Assembly: GCA_964016985.1 (NCBI GenBank)
Contig: OZ024821.1
Location: forward strand, 16,541,211 to 16,605,210
DNA: 64,000 nucleotides
Direction: 5' to 3'
Source of the DNA: Anodontia alba
Lineage: Eukaryota; Mollusca; Bivalvia; Lucinida; Lucinidae
Positions 44,510-54,812 of the stretch are shown here, one piece after another. A program made the position numbers and the translations under genes. The notes under the pieces were generated by a model. That model did not search any database, was not told the origin of the DNA, and saw only the letters and a program-made list of their open reading frames with translations. Positions within the stretch are counted from its first letter, which is position 1. Every line of letters begins with the position of its first letter.

Positions 44510-44984
44510 TCGACGCGACAGAGAACATCACATCACATTTGAGCCGGGTCAAAGTATTTCCTACAATACTGCATGTGCGCCAAAAGAAAACACTGATCAG
44601 CCTGCGCCTATGCGCAGTCTGTCTGATCAAAGTCTTCGCAAGACAACCTGTGGGTAGCCAAATATATTAAACGTTTTCAGGCGGATCTGCGTGTTTGCTT
44701 GCCAATTATGCAATTTGTAGAAAATACTGTGCCCGCCTCATTAATAGCTGACTAGCTTTGAATCGACTTAATGTTCAGTGTTTGCGATCGGCGAATTACT
44801 CGCATCAGTCGGCGATTCCACACAGTTATCGGAGTTCATAGAACCTTGAACCTCAAGTTCTATAGTTTACCTATCAGCAAATCACAACAGATAACTGGGT
44901 CAATTGGATTCGCTGGCTGATCTGTTTATTTGCTATTCATTAATGTCACTTGACTAATTCATTTGTAGAGACTAAATTAAGGTG

Positions 44985-45610
44985 AGCGGATATAAATGTA
45001 TTTGGTAGATTTATCCGCTATTTATGACAAAGGAGACATATCTTGTGACTTACTTGCTTATCTGGACACCAAGAATCTTCTGAAAAAGGCTGTACTCCAA
45101 AAGGAAATACAGTCGAACTTCGTTATCTCGAACTCGCTTATTGAGAATTACCGCTTATTTGGAAGTGAAAATCTGATCCCTATCTTAACTTGAAACTATG
45201 ACAACAGGTAACACAATAATGTGGAAAAGAGGAGAAATTGCTCCAGGACCTGCAATTTCTCCTCTTTTCCACATTATTTTATATATATATATATATTTCT
45301 AACTTCAGGAGTCAAATAACACATTCATTTGTTAAATGTGATTGTTCAATTTATTGTTTTCCTCACTCTCTTAAATCTGATATGTCGAGATACGGATATC
45401 TCGAAGTATTTCAGTGAGTCCCTTGGAATTCGAGATAACAAAAGTCGACTGTACTGTGCTCCCAGTTGGAGCAAGTGCATTCATTTTAGAGAAGGTCCTT
45501 TTTCAGAAGGTAAGCCAATCAATCATAACAGATACCTACCTTGAAAGTGTATCAAATTCTCTTAAGGAGAATGGGTTAGCCCCTAAGGGAAGTTGCCATT
45601 GAAAGATTTG
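44985..45610. mobile_element. MITE-9-type element split by TIG2
   Basis: Left part has TGTATTTGGTAGATTTATCC, AAAGGAGACATATCTTGTGA, CTTCTGAAAAAGGC; right part (from 45454) has TGCTCCCAGTTGGAGCA, TTCATTTTAGAGAAGG and TTTTTCAGAAGG. Confidence 0.7.
45110..45451. mobile_element. TIG2 nested in MITE-9
   Basis: CAGTCGAACTTCGTTATC start and AAAGTCGACTG end, TA on both sides; hairpin AATGTGGAAAAGAGGAGAAA; a (TA)n run near 45283. Confidence 0.9.
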
Positions 45611-45943
45611 ATCCCTTCTTATCGGTAGCTCCCATTAATAATAATAATAAAAACTTTCTCCCTTTCTTATAAAATCTTTCAGATAATTAGGAGGCACTTG
45701 TCTGCACAAATTGACTTATTTGCAAAAGAGTGGCAAGGCCTTTCAATGTTAAAGAGACACTGATTAATAGTGTATACCTAGATCAGGGTCTGTACTGTTT
45801 TCATTTAGTTTAGACATTTCTATAAAACATGATAATAATAAAAACTAACCAGACACTCCTTATATAGGAATTAGACATGTCGAAAGAGTTAAGGTAGAAG
45901 AGTCCATCCACGATAAATAGGTTAATACAATATTTGCTTTTAG

Positions 45944-46223
45944 CATCACTAAAACATGCCTATATAATTTTGACCCCCTTAAACCCCACTTTTATATAGT
46001 AAAACTGGGGTTTGCAGGGGTACACGTTATTTTTCTTATTTCTGCTCAAAAACATAGATTGTAGGTACTCGTTAGAACTGCCTCGCCGAGGCGGTTCTAA
46101 CGAGTACCCACAATATGTTTTGAGCAGAAATATGAAAAATATCAGATTTTTTTTATCTGAAAATTTTCCTTTTTTTTGTTTGTGAAATTTTCAATATATT
46201 TGAATAGGCGTGTTTTCGTAATG
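45944..46223 (-). mobile_element. MITE-1
   Basis: CATCACTAAAACATGCC to GCGTGTTTTCGTAATG. Lies 44 bases past the stop codon of the cysteine-rich gene and would be in its 3' region. Confidence 0.92.
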
Positions 46224-46266
46224 TGGTATGTGTATTCATTCACCTTACCCTAAATTTGTGTCTACA

Positions 46267-46664
46267 TTACAAACAGAAGTATAATATGAAGTGAGCAGCA
46301 TATATAAGATATAAAATGTCCTGAACTAGTTTTCCACAACCACCTCGTGGCAACATTAGTGTCTTTGGCTTTGGTAAACACTTTCTATACACAAATCCTT
46401 TCATCCTTCGGCATATATGATGTGGAGCACAACAATCCTTATCACTTGAGCACGTGTCCCAATGTCCTGCACAGCATAAATGATTATGCCTGCATTTCAT
46501 GCGATTATCACAATGGAACTGAAACAAACATGGCTGACCCATTCCCGATTTTGCACATCTTGGGTTAGTACCCGGATGTAATAGCTCACATACTCCACTA
46601 CAGCACTCGCTGTCGATGCTACAGCCTTCGTTTGCCCATTTACATCTTTGAGAATACCTCATTG
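46267..46664 (-). CDS. Secreted cysteine-rich protein, exon 2 (two cystine-knot-like repeats)
   Basis: Minus strand; acceptor CTCCATTTTCAG with first exon base 46664, stop at 46267. It completes a codon begun in phase 1, fitting exon 1 (50543-50597). The exon has 18 cysteines. First repeat: C-x6-C-x5-CC-x3-C-x10-C; middle C-x5-C-x5-C-x5-C; second repeat: C-x6-C-x5-CC-x5-C-x10-C. The words SIDSECCSGVC and SSDKDCCAPHHIC mark the two repeats. This is the spacing of inhibitor-cystine-knot (knottin) folds, with some likeness to Dickkopf-type cysteine repeats. The C-terminal tail is hydrophobic, without charged residues in the last 15, which is odd for a secreted protein. Role unknown: secreted ligand, protease inhibitor, defence or toxin-like peptide are all possible. 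Confidence 0.8.
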
Positions 46665-46859
46665 CTGAAAATGGAGGCAAAGTTCAACATGTTAATAGTC
46701 GGACAATTTTCCAGAATCGCTGTTGTACAAAACGATACCCGTACAGTTATACACTCACCTGCATATGCAAATAAAGATGGCATAAATAAAAACGTTTGTG
46801 TCTTTATAATTTTCACATCGCATACAATACAAATGTAGATACACATGGATCTACTTGTT

Positions 46860-47091
46860 CAAAACTAACGTTGTCGTTAGTTAACATATCGTTAAAACTT
46901 TGATCATTAATTATGGCATATATGCTAACATTTCAGCTGAACAAATGTGAGTAGCTTTTGCATTTGCAAAAGTTACTCACATTTTTTTAGCACAAATACC
47001 TGTGAAGTAGATATTGTACTTACTACAACAATTAACATTTTGACCACTAACGAGCTTGTTAAGCTAACAATGCTTTAAACAACTGGGCCCT
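46860..47091. mobile_element. MITE-10
   Basis: Contains hairpin AATGTGAGTAGCTTTTGC / GCAAAAGTTACTCACATT (46945-46985) and GTTAAGCTAACAATGC with TAAACAACTGGGCCC at the right end; AACTAACG and GTTAGTTAAC words at the left. Confidence 0.7.
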
Positions 47092-47639
47092 GGAACAAAG
47101 ATACACCAAAGTGCCGAGCGACAAGAGGAAGGACTTCAATGCTTAAAGGTAATACTTACTTGGAAACAGAATGAGCAAACAAATAGGAACCGCAACAGCA
47201 ACAGCACTTTGAAAATGGTCTACAGCAATAACGTTCAGACAAAAAGGTGTTTATCAAGGATTCAGATTTTGCCAGTGTGTTCTGAAGCATTTCCAAAGAA
47301 TCCATGTAAGAAAATATAATTCTCAAGCTGCTGGCAGTAAAACATTTAAAAAGTGGACAGTGCTGGAGAAAATAATAATGCTGCTAGTTTTGGAATAGGA
47401 AAACCCAACACTATGCAGAGAGGCCAGCCTAACATTGGGTGGTCACGATGCTGGAGAAACCATAACAGAGAGCCGTGCGCATCCGTTCGTATGTAGCAAG
47501 TCAATAAATTAGCAGGCAAATGCTATAATCAAGAAGCACGACATTCCAGCGACATCGGAAGCAACGCGAAACAAACAAATAACAAAACAAAACCGCACAT
47601 TTACAGCAACTGATATAGAAATAATGAAGAACTGAAACG

Positions 47640-47810
47640 ACCGAGGAACCGCGTTGGAACGGTCAGTAGGAACATTTGTTGTGTGTGTGGAAGCGGGTGG
47701 GCGTGCAGTGGGATTAGGTAAGGGTTCTTAACCTAGTATTACTCGTTCGAAACTTAGCCCTTAAGTATGATGCAGCTTCAAATGTGCGTTAGGTCCAAAA
47801 AGGGCTCCTC
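47640..47810. repeat. Dispersed repeat with GGTGGG-rich centre
   Basis: Blocks such as AACTTAGCCCTTAAGTATGA and TGATGCAGCTTCAAAT are echoed at 57660-57780 (CTTCACCCTTAATTCTGATG) and 41930-42030. Type not recognised. Confidence 0.45.
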
Positions 47811-48097
47811 TGAGCCATCAGTGAAAATTCACACACGGAAAACATACACAAACGGAAACATTACGATAAAACCAGGAAGATCTGAAAGGCAAGTACAAGT
47901 AAAACCACTATGTGTCCGGTCTTAGATATTTTAAAACGGGTGAGTCCAGAAAAGCCACTAGTCAACTTGTCAAACCACGATGAGCCTGATCACAGACGTG
48001 TACAGTCAAGCATCGGCTAGAAATGATTCAAGCAGAAGTTTTCACTGAATCTACGATCTGGGCCTGCTATCGTTCAGTTAAAGACTGTCACAAAGTT

Positions 48098-48311
48098 TTA
48101 ACCCTTGTCCTGCTGAATAAATTAAGAAGCCACACCCATTTCTAATTTTCAGCCAATCAGATTACTTGATCAAGGTTGTTGATATAGATTCACATACTTA
48201 ATGGCAAACAGTGCAGATCCAGATCAGTTGGCTTCTTCAGAAGCCAACTGATCTGGATCTACACTGTTTGCAAAGGCAGGGTATATCCGGGCTCAGCAGG
48301 ACAAGGGTTAA
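48098..48311. mobile_element. MITE-4, best-preserved copy
   Basis: TTAACCCTTGTCCTGCTGAA to TCAGCAGGACAAGGGTTAA; perfect 30-base hairpin arms with CAGATCCAGATCAGTTGGCT. Confidence 0.9.
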
Positions 48312-48480
48312 GTTTTAAGCCTTGAGTTTTATAGCTAGATGTTGTCCTACTACAATTGTTGGCTATTTGTGTATTATTTATTTATTTTTTTTTTTTTTGA
48401 TTCCTATTTCACTTTGATGTACCGTAAATTGTAAAGAAATTCAAAACAAACAATAATATCATTATACTGATAAATAATAA

Positions 48481-48788
48481 GCCGGCCTCGGTGGCTCAGT
48501 TGGATGCGCCGTCCGACTGGAGACCAGGAGGTCGCGGGTTCGACCCCCGCCGAGGTCGGCAACATTCTTTCGTGGAGATTGATCATGAAATATTTTCTAC
48601 GGTCATTCTCTCCCTTCCGCTGATTCAAGAAGGGCAGTTGTCAGTTTCTGGCGAAAGAATGTGCACATTACTGGTTAACCGCTTAGAGGACTGAGCCTGC
48701 CCAGTAAACGTGTGGTTAGGTAAACTGACCGCGCTCGACATGACCCCACTGGGTTGACTGGGCCGTAAAACCTCAACACAAACAAACA
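48481..48788 (+). mobile_element. SINE-1, reference copy
   Basis: Head 48481-48560 folds as a tRNA: acceptor GCCGGCC pairs with GGTCGGC, A box TGGCTCAGTTGG, T arm GCGGG-TTCGACC-CCCGC with B box. The body follows with AACATTCTTTCG, CCGCTGATTCAAGAAGGGC, TGGTTAACCGCTTAGAGGAC and GGGTTGACTGGGCCG, ending in CCTCAACACAAACAAACA. About 300 bases, no own proteins; mobility would depend on a LINE. Located in the intron of the cysteine-rich gene on the opposite strand. Confidence 0.93.
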
Positions 48789-50542
48789 TACTGATAAATA
48801 AGGTAATTAAAGAAGCTAAAACATGATACACATGCTTATATTCCACCCTTGGATTTTCAGAAAATTTAACAGTAAAGAGTGCACAAGTTCTTTTCCTTTT
48901 GAGTGTATGTTCTACTTTCTGTGATGATACACAGCTGAGTTATAGCAGATCAACGATACATATTTTGTGTTTAAAGTTTAACAATGCACCGACTGTAATG
49001 GCGGGATATGGCGATAAAATTCTGGAACTTAAGCAGGTTACGAGGCGTGTTTCGCTGCAGATTCTACATGCATTTTTCTCCTTTTAGATTCTATTTTCTA
49101 AGTGCCGTGTGCTGCGGTTGCACTAAAATGTGTTAAAGTTTTGTTCGTGCCTCGTGTACTTCTGGTGACTCTTGGCGACAGTAAACATTGATTGAGGTTT
49201 ACCCAGTTATCTTCTCTTGTAGTATACATGTATCCTCGTTCAGTAGATAGTTAGTCGAATCGACAGATATTAAGTTTATTTAACAACTGGTTGATACATT
49301 TTATCCTATAGACTTTTAATTAAGCAAATTCGTACGCATCGAAGTTCCGTGTTTGGATTGAAATTGATCTATAGTATAATGGTATTATTACATCAAATAT
49401 TCATTACAAACAAGATGACTTTGAGTTTGATATCGTAAATGGTCCATTTTATATGTTGATGTCGCATGTAACCTATCTCTGCTAATTCGTTGCACCTAAT
49501 TTTTTAAGCAGCCAGGATTCTCAGGATCAACAAAACTACGCCTGCTTTTTTTGTGTTCCTTATCTCCAAATATTCTTTACATAAATAGTCGCCAAATTTG
49601 TTTTCTTTAATTGCATAACGGTGGGTTTGGCCGTAAATTTATCAATAAACCAATCCTAAAGATGTTATGACAGATTAATGTCTGCGTCAGTTGCTCTGTG
49701 GCTGGGCTCTGAGTCGTTCAACAACTTCTCTTCTGGTTCGAGTTTTAGTATGCAGTAAAGTTCTTATATTTATTTTATAATAGTTTGGGAACAGCTTTAC
49801 TCCTGACCTTTCCAAACGGAATGCACTCGTATTTCAGTTGTAGTTTTGCTTCGTTAGGTTCATTCTGTATTCGGTATTCGTTGTAGTGGTTCATGCCATC
49901 CTAACATTAGTCGGTACCTTGGAGGGCTGTGTTACGTGAGTGTGGGCTTTCCTCGGGATGCCCATACTTATATTGTTTGATTATTTACAGTTCCCAGTGG
50001 GTGATTCTGTTGCCGTTTGGTGCTCATTCTGTTTTCGAAGAAAAGTTGATTATAATTATTACCTTATGACTTAAAACCTTTTCGGTGGCTTAGGAGCTCC
50101 GTGATTGTATTTGTATTTTATATGTTAATTTATAGCTGCAAACGGCCGTAAACTAGAAATTAAGTTCATGCATTGGTAATGAAAACGCCATGTTCGTGAA
50201 ATTAACGTCTGAAATTGTATTATTGATGTGCTGTGTAATTCTTAATTTAGCAGCATGACAAGACAATTGCATTAAGCAACAAGCACCTGAAGATTCAAAG
50301 GAGAATTGATAGACTTTGATAGACAGGCTCGCATGAACATTTGACGATCGCCCATGCTAAAACGTCACCTTCCATAACGCGGCTCATAGCTTGTGGGCAA
50401 ACCCGGAGCCATCTGCTATTTATACCGGTCTAAATATACAGGGATTTATTATTTATATTGATTTGTTATTTTCCTAGTGCCACTGGCTATTATCATTGAA
50501 ACCGAAAACTTTATAATAAAATAATCGTTTTGAGTGGCTTAC

Positions 50543-50597
50543 CTTTTGATTGACAGTTAAGAACAACAATTGTTAATGTGATAAACAGAAAAGCCAT
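50543..50597 (-). CDS. Secreted cysteine-rich protein, exon 1 (signal peptide)
   Basis: Minus strand. ATG at 50595-50597 in good context (A at -3, G at +4), encoding MAFLFITLTIVVLNCQSK, a textbook signal peptide core, then donor AAAAG|GTAAGC (last exon base 50543). It ends in phase 1; the exon-2 acceptor at 46664 needs exactly phase 1, giving an alanine at the joint. Signal cleavage is expected near the C-Q-S-K end. An upstream overlapping ATG at about 50626 opens a 22-codon out-of-frame uORF, which may lower translation. Assignment to exon 2 is inference from strand, phase and function; transcript data would prove it. Confidence 0.75.
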
Positions 50598-50855
50598 GAT
50601 TCCTCTTCTGACACTGCTTTGCCATGGATACCATCTTAGATATTTATCTTTCTCTCAACTATACATGGTCTTCATACCACGTGACATCCTCTGCAAATGG
50701 AAAGCAAATAGGAGCCTTCGTGGTTATATGTCTTAACGTTTTCACTTCACTGTAAGAAGTCACTGTATGATCAGATGTACTGGCAGTGGAACTAGTGAAT
50801 ACTTAACAGAAGGGTTTTTCTGCCATCTTACCAACACCGGTATCTTCCTAACGTA

Positions 50856-51212
50856 CAGTCGAACTTCAATGGCTCGAACATCATTGGGACCATAGACATG
50901 TGTTCGAGATATGGGTAGTTCGAGCCACTGAGGGTTAATTATGGCGCAAGGTAAGGAAGCAAATGGTGATTAATTAAGGATTTATTTCGATCTTCTATAC
51001 AATAATTGTATGTTGAGTGTACTCATTAGAATCGCCTTGATGAGGCGATTCTAATGAGTACACACAACATACAATTTCATGATAAAATCAGAACATTTAC
51101 CTAAATATTTGTTTTCTGGACCTATCGGAAGAATTTCATAGGGACTCAAAAACGAGTTCGAATAATCCATGGTAAACGAGCCATCGGTGTTCGAGCTATT
51201 GAGGTTTTACTG
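50856..51212 (+). mobile_element. TIG3, complete
   Basis: CAGTCGAACTTCAATGGC start and GAGGTTTTACTG end, TA on both sides; hairpin core 51019-51060 with arm ACTCATTAGAATCGCC. Lies 260 bases upstream of the start codon of the cysteine-rich gene. Confidence 0.92.
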
Positions 51213-51307
51213 TACTTAGGTAAGGGAATGCAGATGTGGCTAAGGGACAAATTTTTCCTTTTCGAATTAGTCTTAAAAACATCCCCCTTTGCTAGCAATT
51301 GTATTTA

Positions 51308-51645
51308 CAGTCGAACCTCGATGGCTCGAACACCGATGGCTCGTTTACCATGGCTAATTCGAACTCGTTTTTGAGTCCCAACGAAATTCTTCTGATAGCT
51401 CAAGAAAACAAATATTTAAGGAAATTTTCTTATTTTATCTTGACATTGTATGTTGTGTGTACTCATTAGAATCGCCTCGGAGGGAGGCGATTCTAATGAG
51501 TATACTCAACATACAATTATTGTGTAGAAGATCGATATTTGCCTCCTGACCTGGCACCATGATTAACCTTCATTGGCTCGGACTACCCATGACTCGAACA
51601 ATTTTTCATGGTCCCAAAGGTGTTCGAGCCATTGAAGTTCGACTG
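51308..51645 (-). mobile_element. TIG3, complete, inverted neighbour
   Basis: CAGTCGAACCTCGATGGC start and GAAGTTCGACTG end with TA on the right; core 51459-51501. Opposite orientation to the copy 95 bases away. Confidence 0.92.
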
Positions 51646-51900
51646 TACATTTCTTAGTTAGCTTAGATAATCCTTATTGTCGTATACGCGCAAAAGCTAA
51701 AGTGTTGATATGAGAAAACTTAAGTTTTAATTGGTTGCCTATCTTACACGGGACCCTTGTCACAAGATGCTTAGTCTGAAATAATATACGAAAGCTTGTG
51801 CGCACATACCTGGTCCAGTTATATACACGCACATTCCTATGAGATTCTTCTCATTTTAGTGCATTTATCTCACCCATCACACATGTATCAATAAAAACAT

Positions 51901-52160
51901 TGGCCGCGCCATGCAAAAACGTGTCCTAGGGCATATGCGGACAGAGAAGGTCCAGATCAACTCTGCATCCGTGCAGTCTAATCAAGGCCTTTACTGTCCG
52001 CTAACAGAATCATTGGATACTACAGAACTTACTACAGAACGTACGAATGAATATCAAAGACCCGGATGATACTGTGCGCATGCATACATGTAGGATTATC
52101 TGAATATGCGCGTCTTGCGCAAGTTTGAAGCAATCTTCCACTTGATGTGGTCCATATTTA
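51901..52160. mobile_element. MITE-6
   Basis: GGCCGCGCCATGCAAAAACG, GGGCATATGCGGACAGAGAA, TTTACTGTCCGCTAACAG, GATGATACTGTGCGCATGC in the family order. Confidence 0.75.
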
Positions 52161-53060
52161 GTAACTGGGTATTATACGAAGTATTAAGTTGTCTAGTTCA
52201 CAGATGTACTAGACTGCGTATTTATAACTTCGACATTTCTGATAAATGAATATGAGCCAACATACAGAAAAGTGTACTGATCACATAGGCGACCAGCAAA
52301 GGCTCAGGCTCTCCAGAGCCTTCGCTGTTCGCAGACATACAGTAGGAACCTTGAGAAAGATTCAGACAAAACACGTATGTCTGTAGTCAGACTAGGGGAT
52401 CGTGCATGCGCAGTTAAAGAATCACAAGTCAGAGAATCAAATTTTTTTGTTATTTTTTTTTTCGTGTGCCGGCTCATATCTGGATTTGCGCATTCTTTCA
52501 TCTAGATCTCAGTTACTGATTGTTATGTGTACTGAAAATAGACACTGATTAAAAGGCAATAATGAAAACAAGCATCAAGTGAAAGCACAAATACAGTGAC
52601 GTTAATGATTTAAGGACAGGAACATGTCTATGATAGTCACTTTAAAACATGGAAACAAACCTTAGAATATAGTAACATATGTCTGTATAGACTGGCATAC
52701 GTCTCAGAGATGAGACCTGTTCAAACTAAGTCCAACCAAATACTAATATATATATATACAGAAAGAAACAAAAGAAAGTACACGATACAAACACATTTCA
52801 TAGTTTTGAACCCTTATCCGGTGTCTTGGGAGGGCTTTGTTCTGTGTATATATCCTTTTCTGGTACCTCTATATTTCCTTTTTATTTCATGCAAAAAGAT
52901 TGATACGGTATGAACGGATGTTGTTTAGTTTCTTTTGTAACAGACAAATATGCACGGTGCAAATGTGTGAATTTTTGCGGTAATATATGATTTGGTGCAC
53001 ACACATTTCAATGTCTTGTAATCGAAATTTTCTAGAATACATGGGCCGTGTCGAGCAACT
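52161..53060. other. Non-coding stretch
   Basis: A short MITE-6 fragment at about 52275-52335 (GCGACCAGCAAAGGCTC / GAGCCTTCGCTGTTCGC hairpin), a T run at 52441-52462, then AT-rich sequence; no exon recognised. Confidence 0.5.
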
Positions 53061-53275
53061 CTGTGAAAAATGCACAGAGTCAGATTCATCCCGCGCAGGC
53101 GCAGGCTCATTCGAGCATTTACTCGTTAGTGAAACATTCTATAGTAAACAATAATTCTGATTGCGGACAAACAAGGCCCTGACCAGACTGCGCGGACGGA
53201 CAGGCTGATCCGGGCCTTCGCTGTCCGCATATGCCCGAAGATACGTTTCCGCATAGTGCGGCCCAAATAATGAAG
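53061..53275. mobile_element. MITE-6
   Basis: CAAACAAGGCCCTGACCAGA, ACTGCGCGGACGGACAGGCT, TTCGCTGTCCGCATATGCCC, ending GCGGCCCAAATAATG. Confidence 0.7.
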
Positions 53276-53540
53276 TAATAAGTTAAGGAAGCACCACAAT
53301 CACAAATCTAGCTACTCTACTGAGAGGGAAAACGAAAGAATTGGAACATCCACAGCCAGAACATATAGCCAGCCATACAGCCAAGAGTCCCTTATTCATG
53401 CGAGGTAATTGCTAAGCTAAAGAGGACAGAATAAACACAAAAAACGGCACACCAAATAAAAACAGGATAAAACAACTAGAATGCGCAGTCGATGGCGCGC
53501 CATCGCAAATCCCAACGCTCTTTGCTAATGTTGCTAATAG

Positions 53541-54025
53541 CACGACGGACGGACGGACGGGCAGATGGACCTACGGACTTCCTCTCGCATACCTTTGCCA
53601 TGTGGGGAGGTCATGTAGCAAATTAGGTTAAAATGCCGCCCAGTGGTTTAGGAGGAGAACGCTTGACGGACAGATAAACGGACGACGGAATCACGGAAAA
53701 AGTAATTTTGCACTCGCACACCCTTACCATGACGGGAAGTGATATAGCACGTTTGAATGCCACCTAGTGGTTTAGGAGATAGCGTGACGGACAGATTGTT
53801 GGACGACGGACGGACGAACGAACAGAAAAAATAGTGTTGCTCTCGTACACCCTTACTATAAAGGAAAGTGATGTAGAAAGTTTGGTTGAATCCACGACGG
53901 ACGCACGGATAAAATGTTGCCCTCGAATACCCTTACCTTCAGGGGAAGTGGTGTAGCAAGTTTGGTAGAATTCTGCCCTGAGTTTTAGGAGTTGATTGCG
54001 TGACGGACGGACGCATGGAGGGGTT
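53541..54025. repeat. Diverged tandem repeats with GACGGACGGACG spacers
   Basis: Four units of roughly 110-140 bases, each with TCGCACACCCTTACCATG-like, GGAAGTGATGTAGCAAG-like and AGTGGTTTAGGAG-like words separated by GACGGAC runs. Similar in style to, but different in sequence from, the array at 15826. Confidence 0.8.
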
Positions 54026-54387
54026 AACAATATACCCATTGTTTTTATTTAAAGCTGGGGATAAAATTAGTTCCAAAGCCAGGGACCATGAAGTAATACA
54101 AATAACAAACAACACCGGATTCACCGCCTGTTTTCACAGAATCCTATTTTTACTCTAGGTTTAGTTTTATTCGAAATACAAAGAATTATTTTGTTATCGT
54201 AGAGGCTCAAAACTCAATTGAAGAGGAAGGACAGTTGTCAACAATGACTGGGTTAACAAACATGCATGCACTTTGCCGCATAGTATTTATGTTGAAACAT
54301 TTTGTAGCGACTGAGAATAGTTTGGCTTGCTCCGAAATCCTAGTAGCGAACATAAATGAAACTGGTCGAAAAGCTGTATAAATTTAT

Positions 54388-54812
54388 CATTACGAAAACA
54401 CGCCTATTGAAATATATAGAAAATTTCACCTTCAAAAACTGAAGATTTTCAGATAAAGAACTCTGATATTTTTCATATTTCTGCTCATAACATAGATTGT
54501 GGGTACTCGTTAGAACCGCTTCGGAGAGGCGTTTTTAACGAGTACCTACAATCTATGTTTTTGAGCAGAAATAAGAAAAAACAATGCCTCCCATCAAGAA
54601 ATATATCAAATGGCTATGTTGCTACTGCTGGTGGTCTTCAAGAGATGAAGCTAAATGCACAGACAAGACATTGTTCACCCAAGCATGAAAAAGGTTAAGG
54701 TCAATAACAGTCTACAGCATTGTGCAGGGTGTATACCCCTGTAAACCCCAGTTTTACTATATAAAAGTGGGGTTTAAGGGGGTCAAAATTATATAGGCTT
54801 GTTTTAATGATG
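54388..54812 (+). mobile_element. MITE-1 interrupted by a 146-base insert
   Basis: CATTACGAAAACACGCC to GCTTGTTTTAATGATG. Normal sequence up to GAAAAAACAATG (54585), foreign sequence to about 54730, then GTATACCCCTGTAAACC resumes. Confidence 0.9.
54586..54730. other. Insert inside MITE-1, origin unknown
   Basis: Starts CCTCCCATCAAGAAATATAT and ends CAGCATTGTGCAGGG. No TIR, no clear target duplication and no match to other families in the window. Confidence 0.6.

Larger units (their letters stand above)
46665..50542 (-). other. Intron of the cysteine-rich gene
   Basis: 3.9 kb. Contents: MITE-10 (46860-47091), dispersed repeat material (47640-47810), MITE-4 (48098-48311), SINE-1 (48481-48788), then 1.7 kb (48790-50540) of AT-rich DNA without coding evidence. 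A TCGGGATGCCCATA block at about 49950 resembles blocks near 43550 and 52855. Confidence 0.7.

Noticed and set aside
46347..46568. 73-codon plus-strand frame
   Set aside because: Antisense shadow of the cysteine-rich exon.
46759..46846. Alternative upstream exon for the cysteine-rich gene with a CAG|GTGAGT donor (ends FMPSLFAYA)
   Set aside because: The phase fits, but it needs a 94-base intron and its leader has internal charged residues. The exon at 50543-50597 is a far better signal peptide with a better start context. It could be an alternative first exon.
47165..47225. Minus-strand hydrophobic stretch with donor CCAA|GTAAGT
   Set aside because: No ATG in frame before a stop, and no acceptor pairing that makes a protein.
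48481..48560. Functional tRNA gene
   Set aside because: The cloverleaf is good, but the same head is joined to the same 220-base body in several copies, so it is a SINE.
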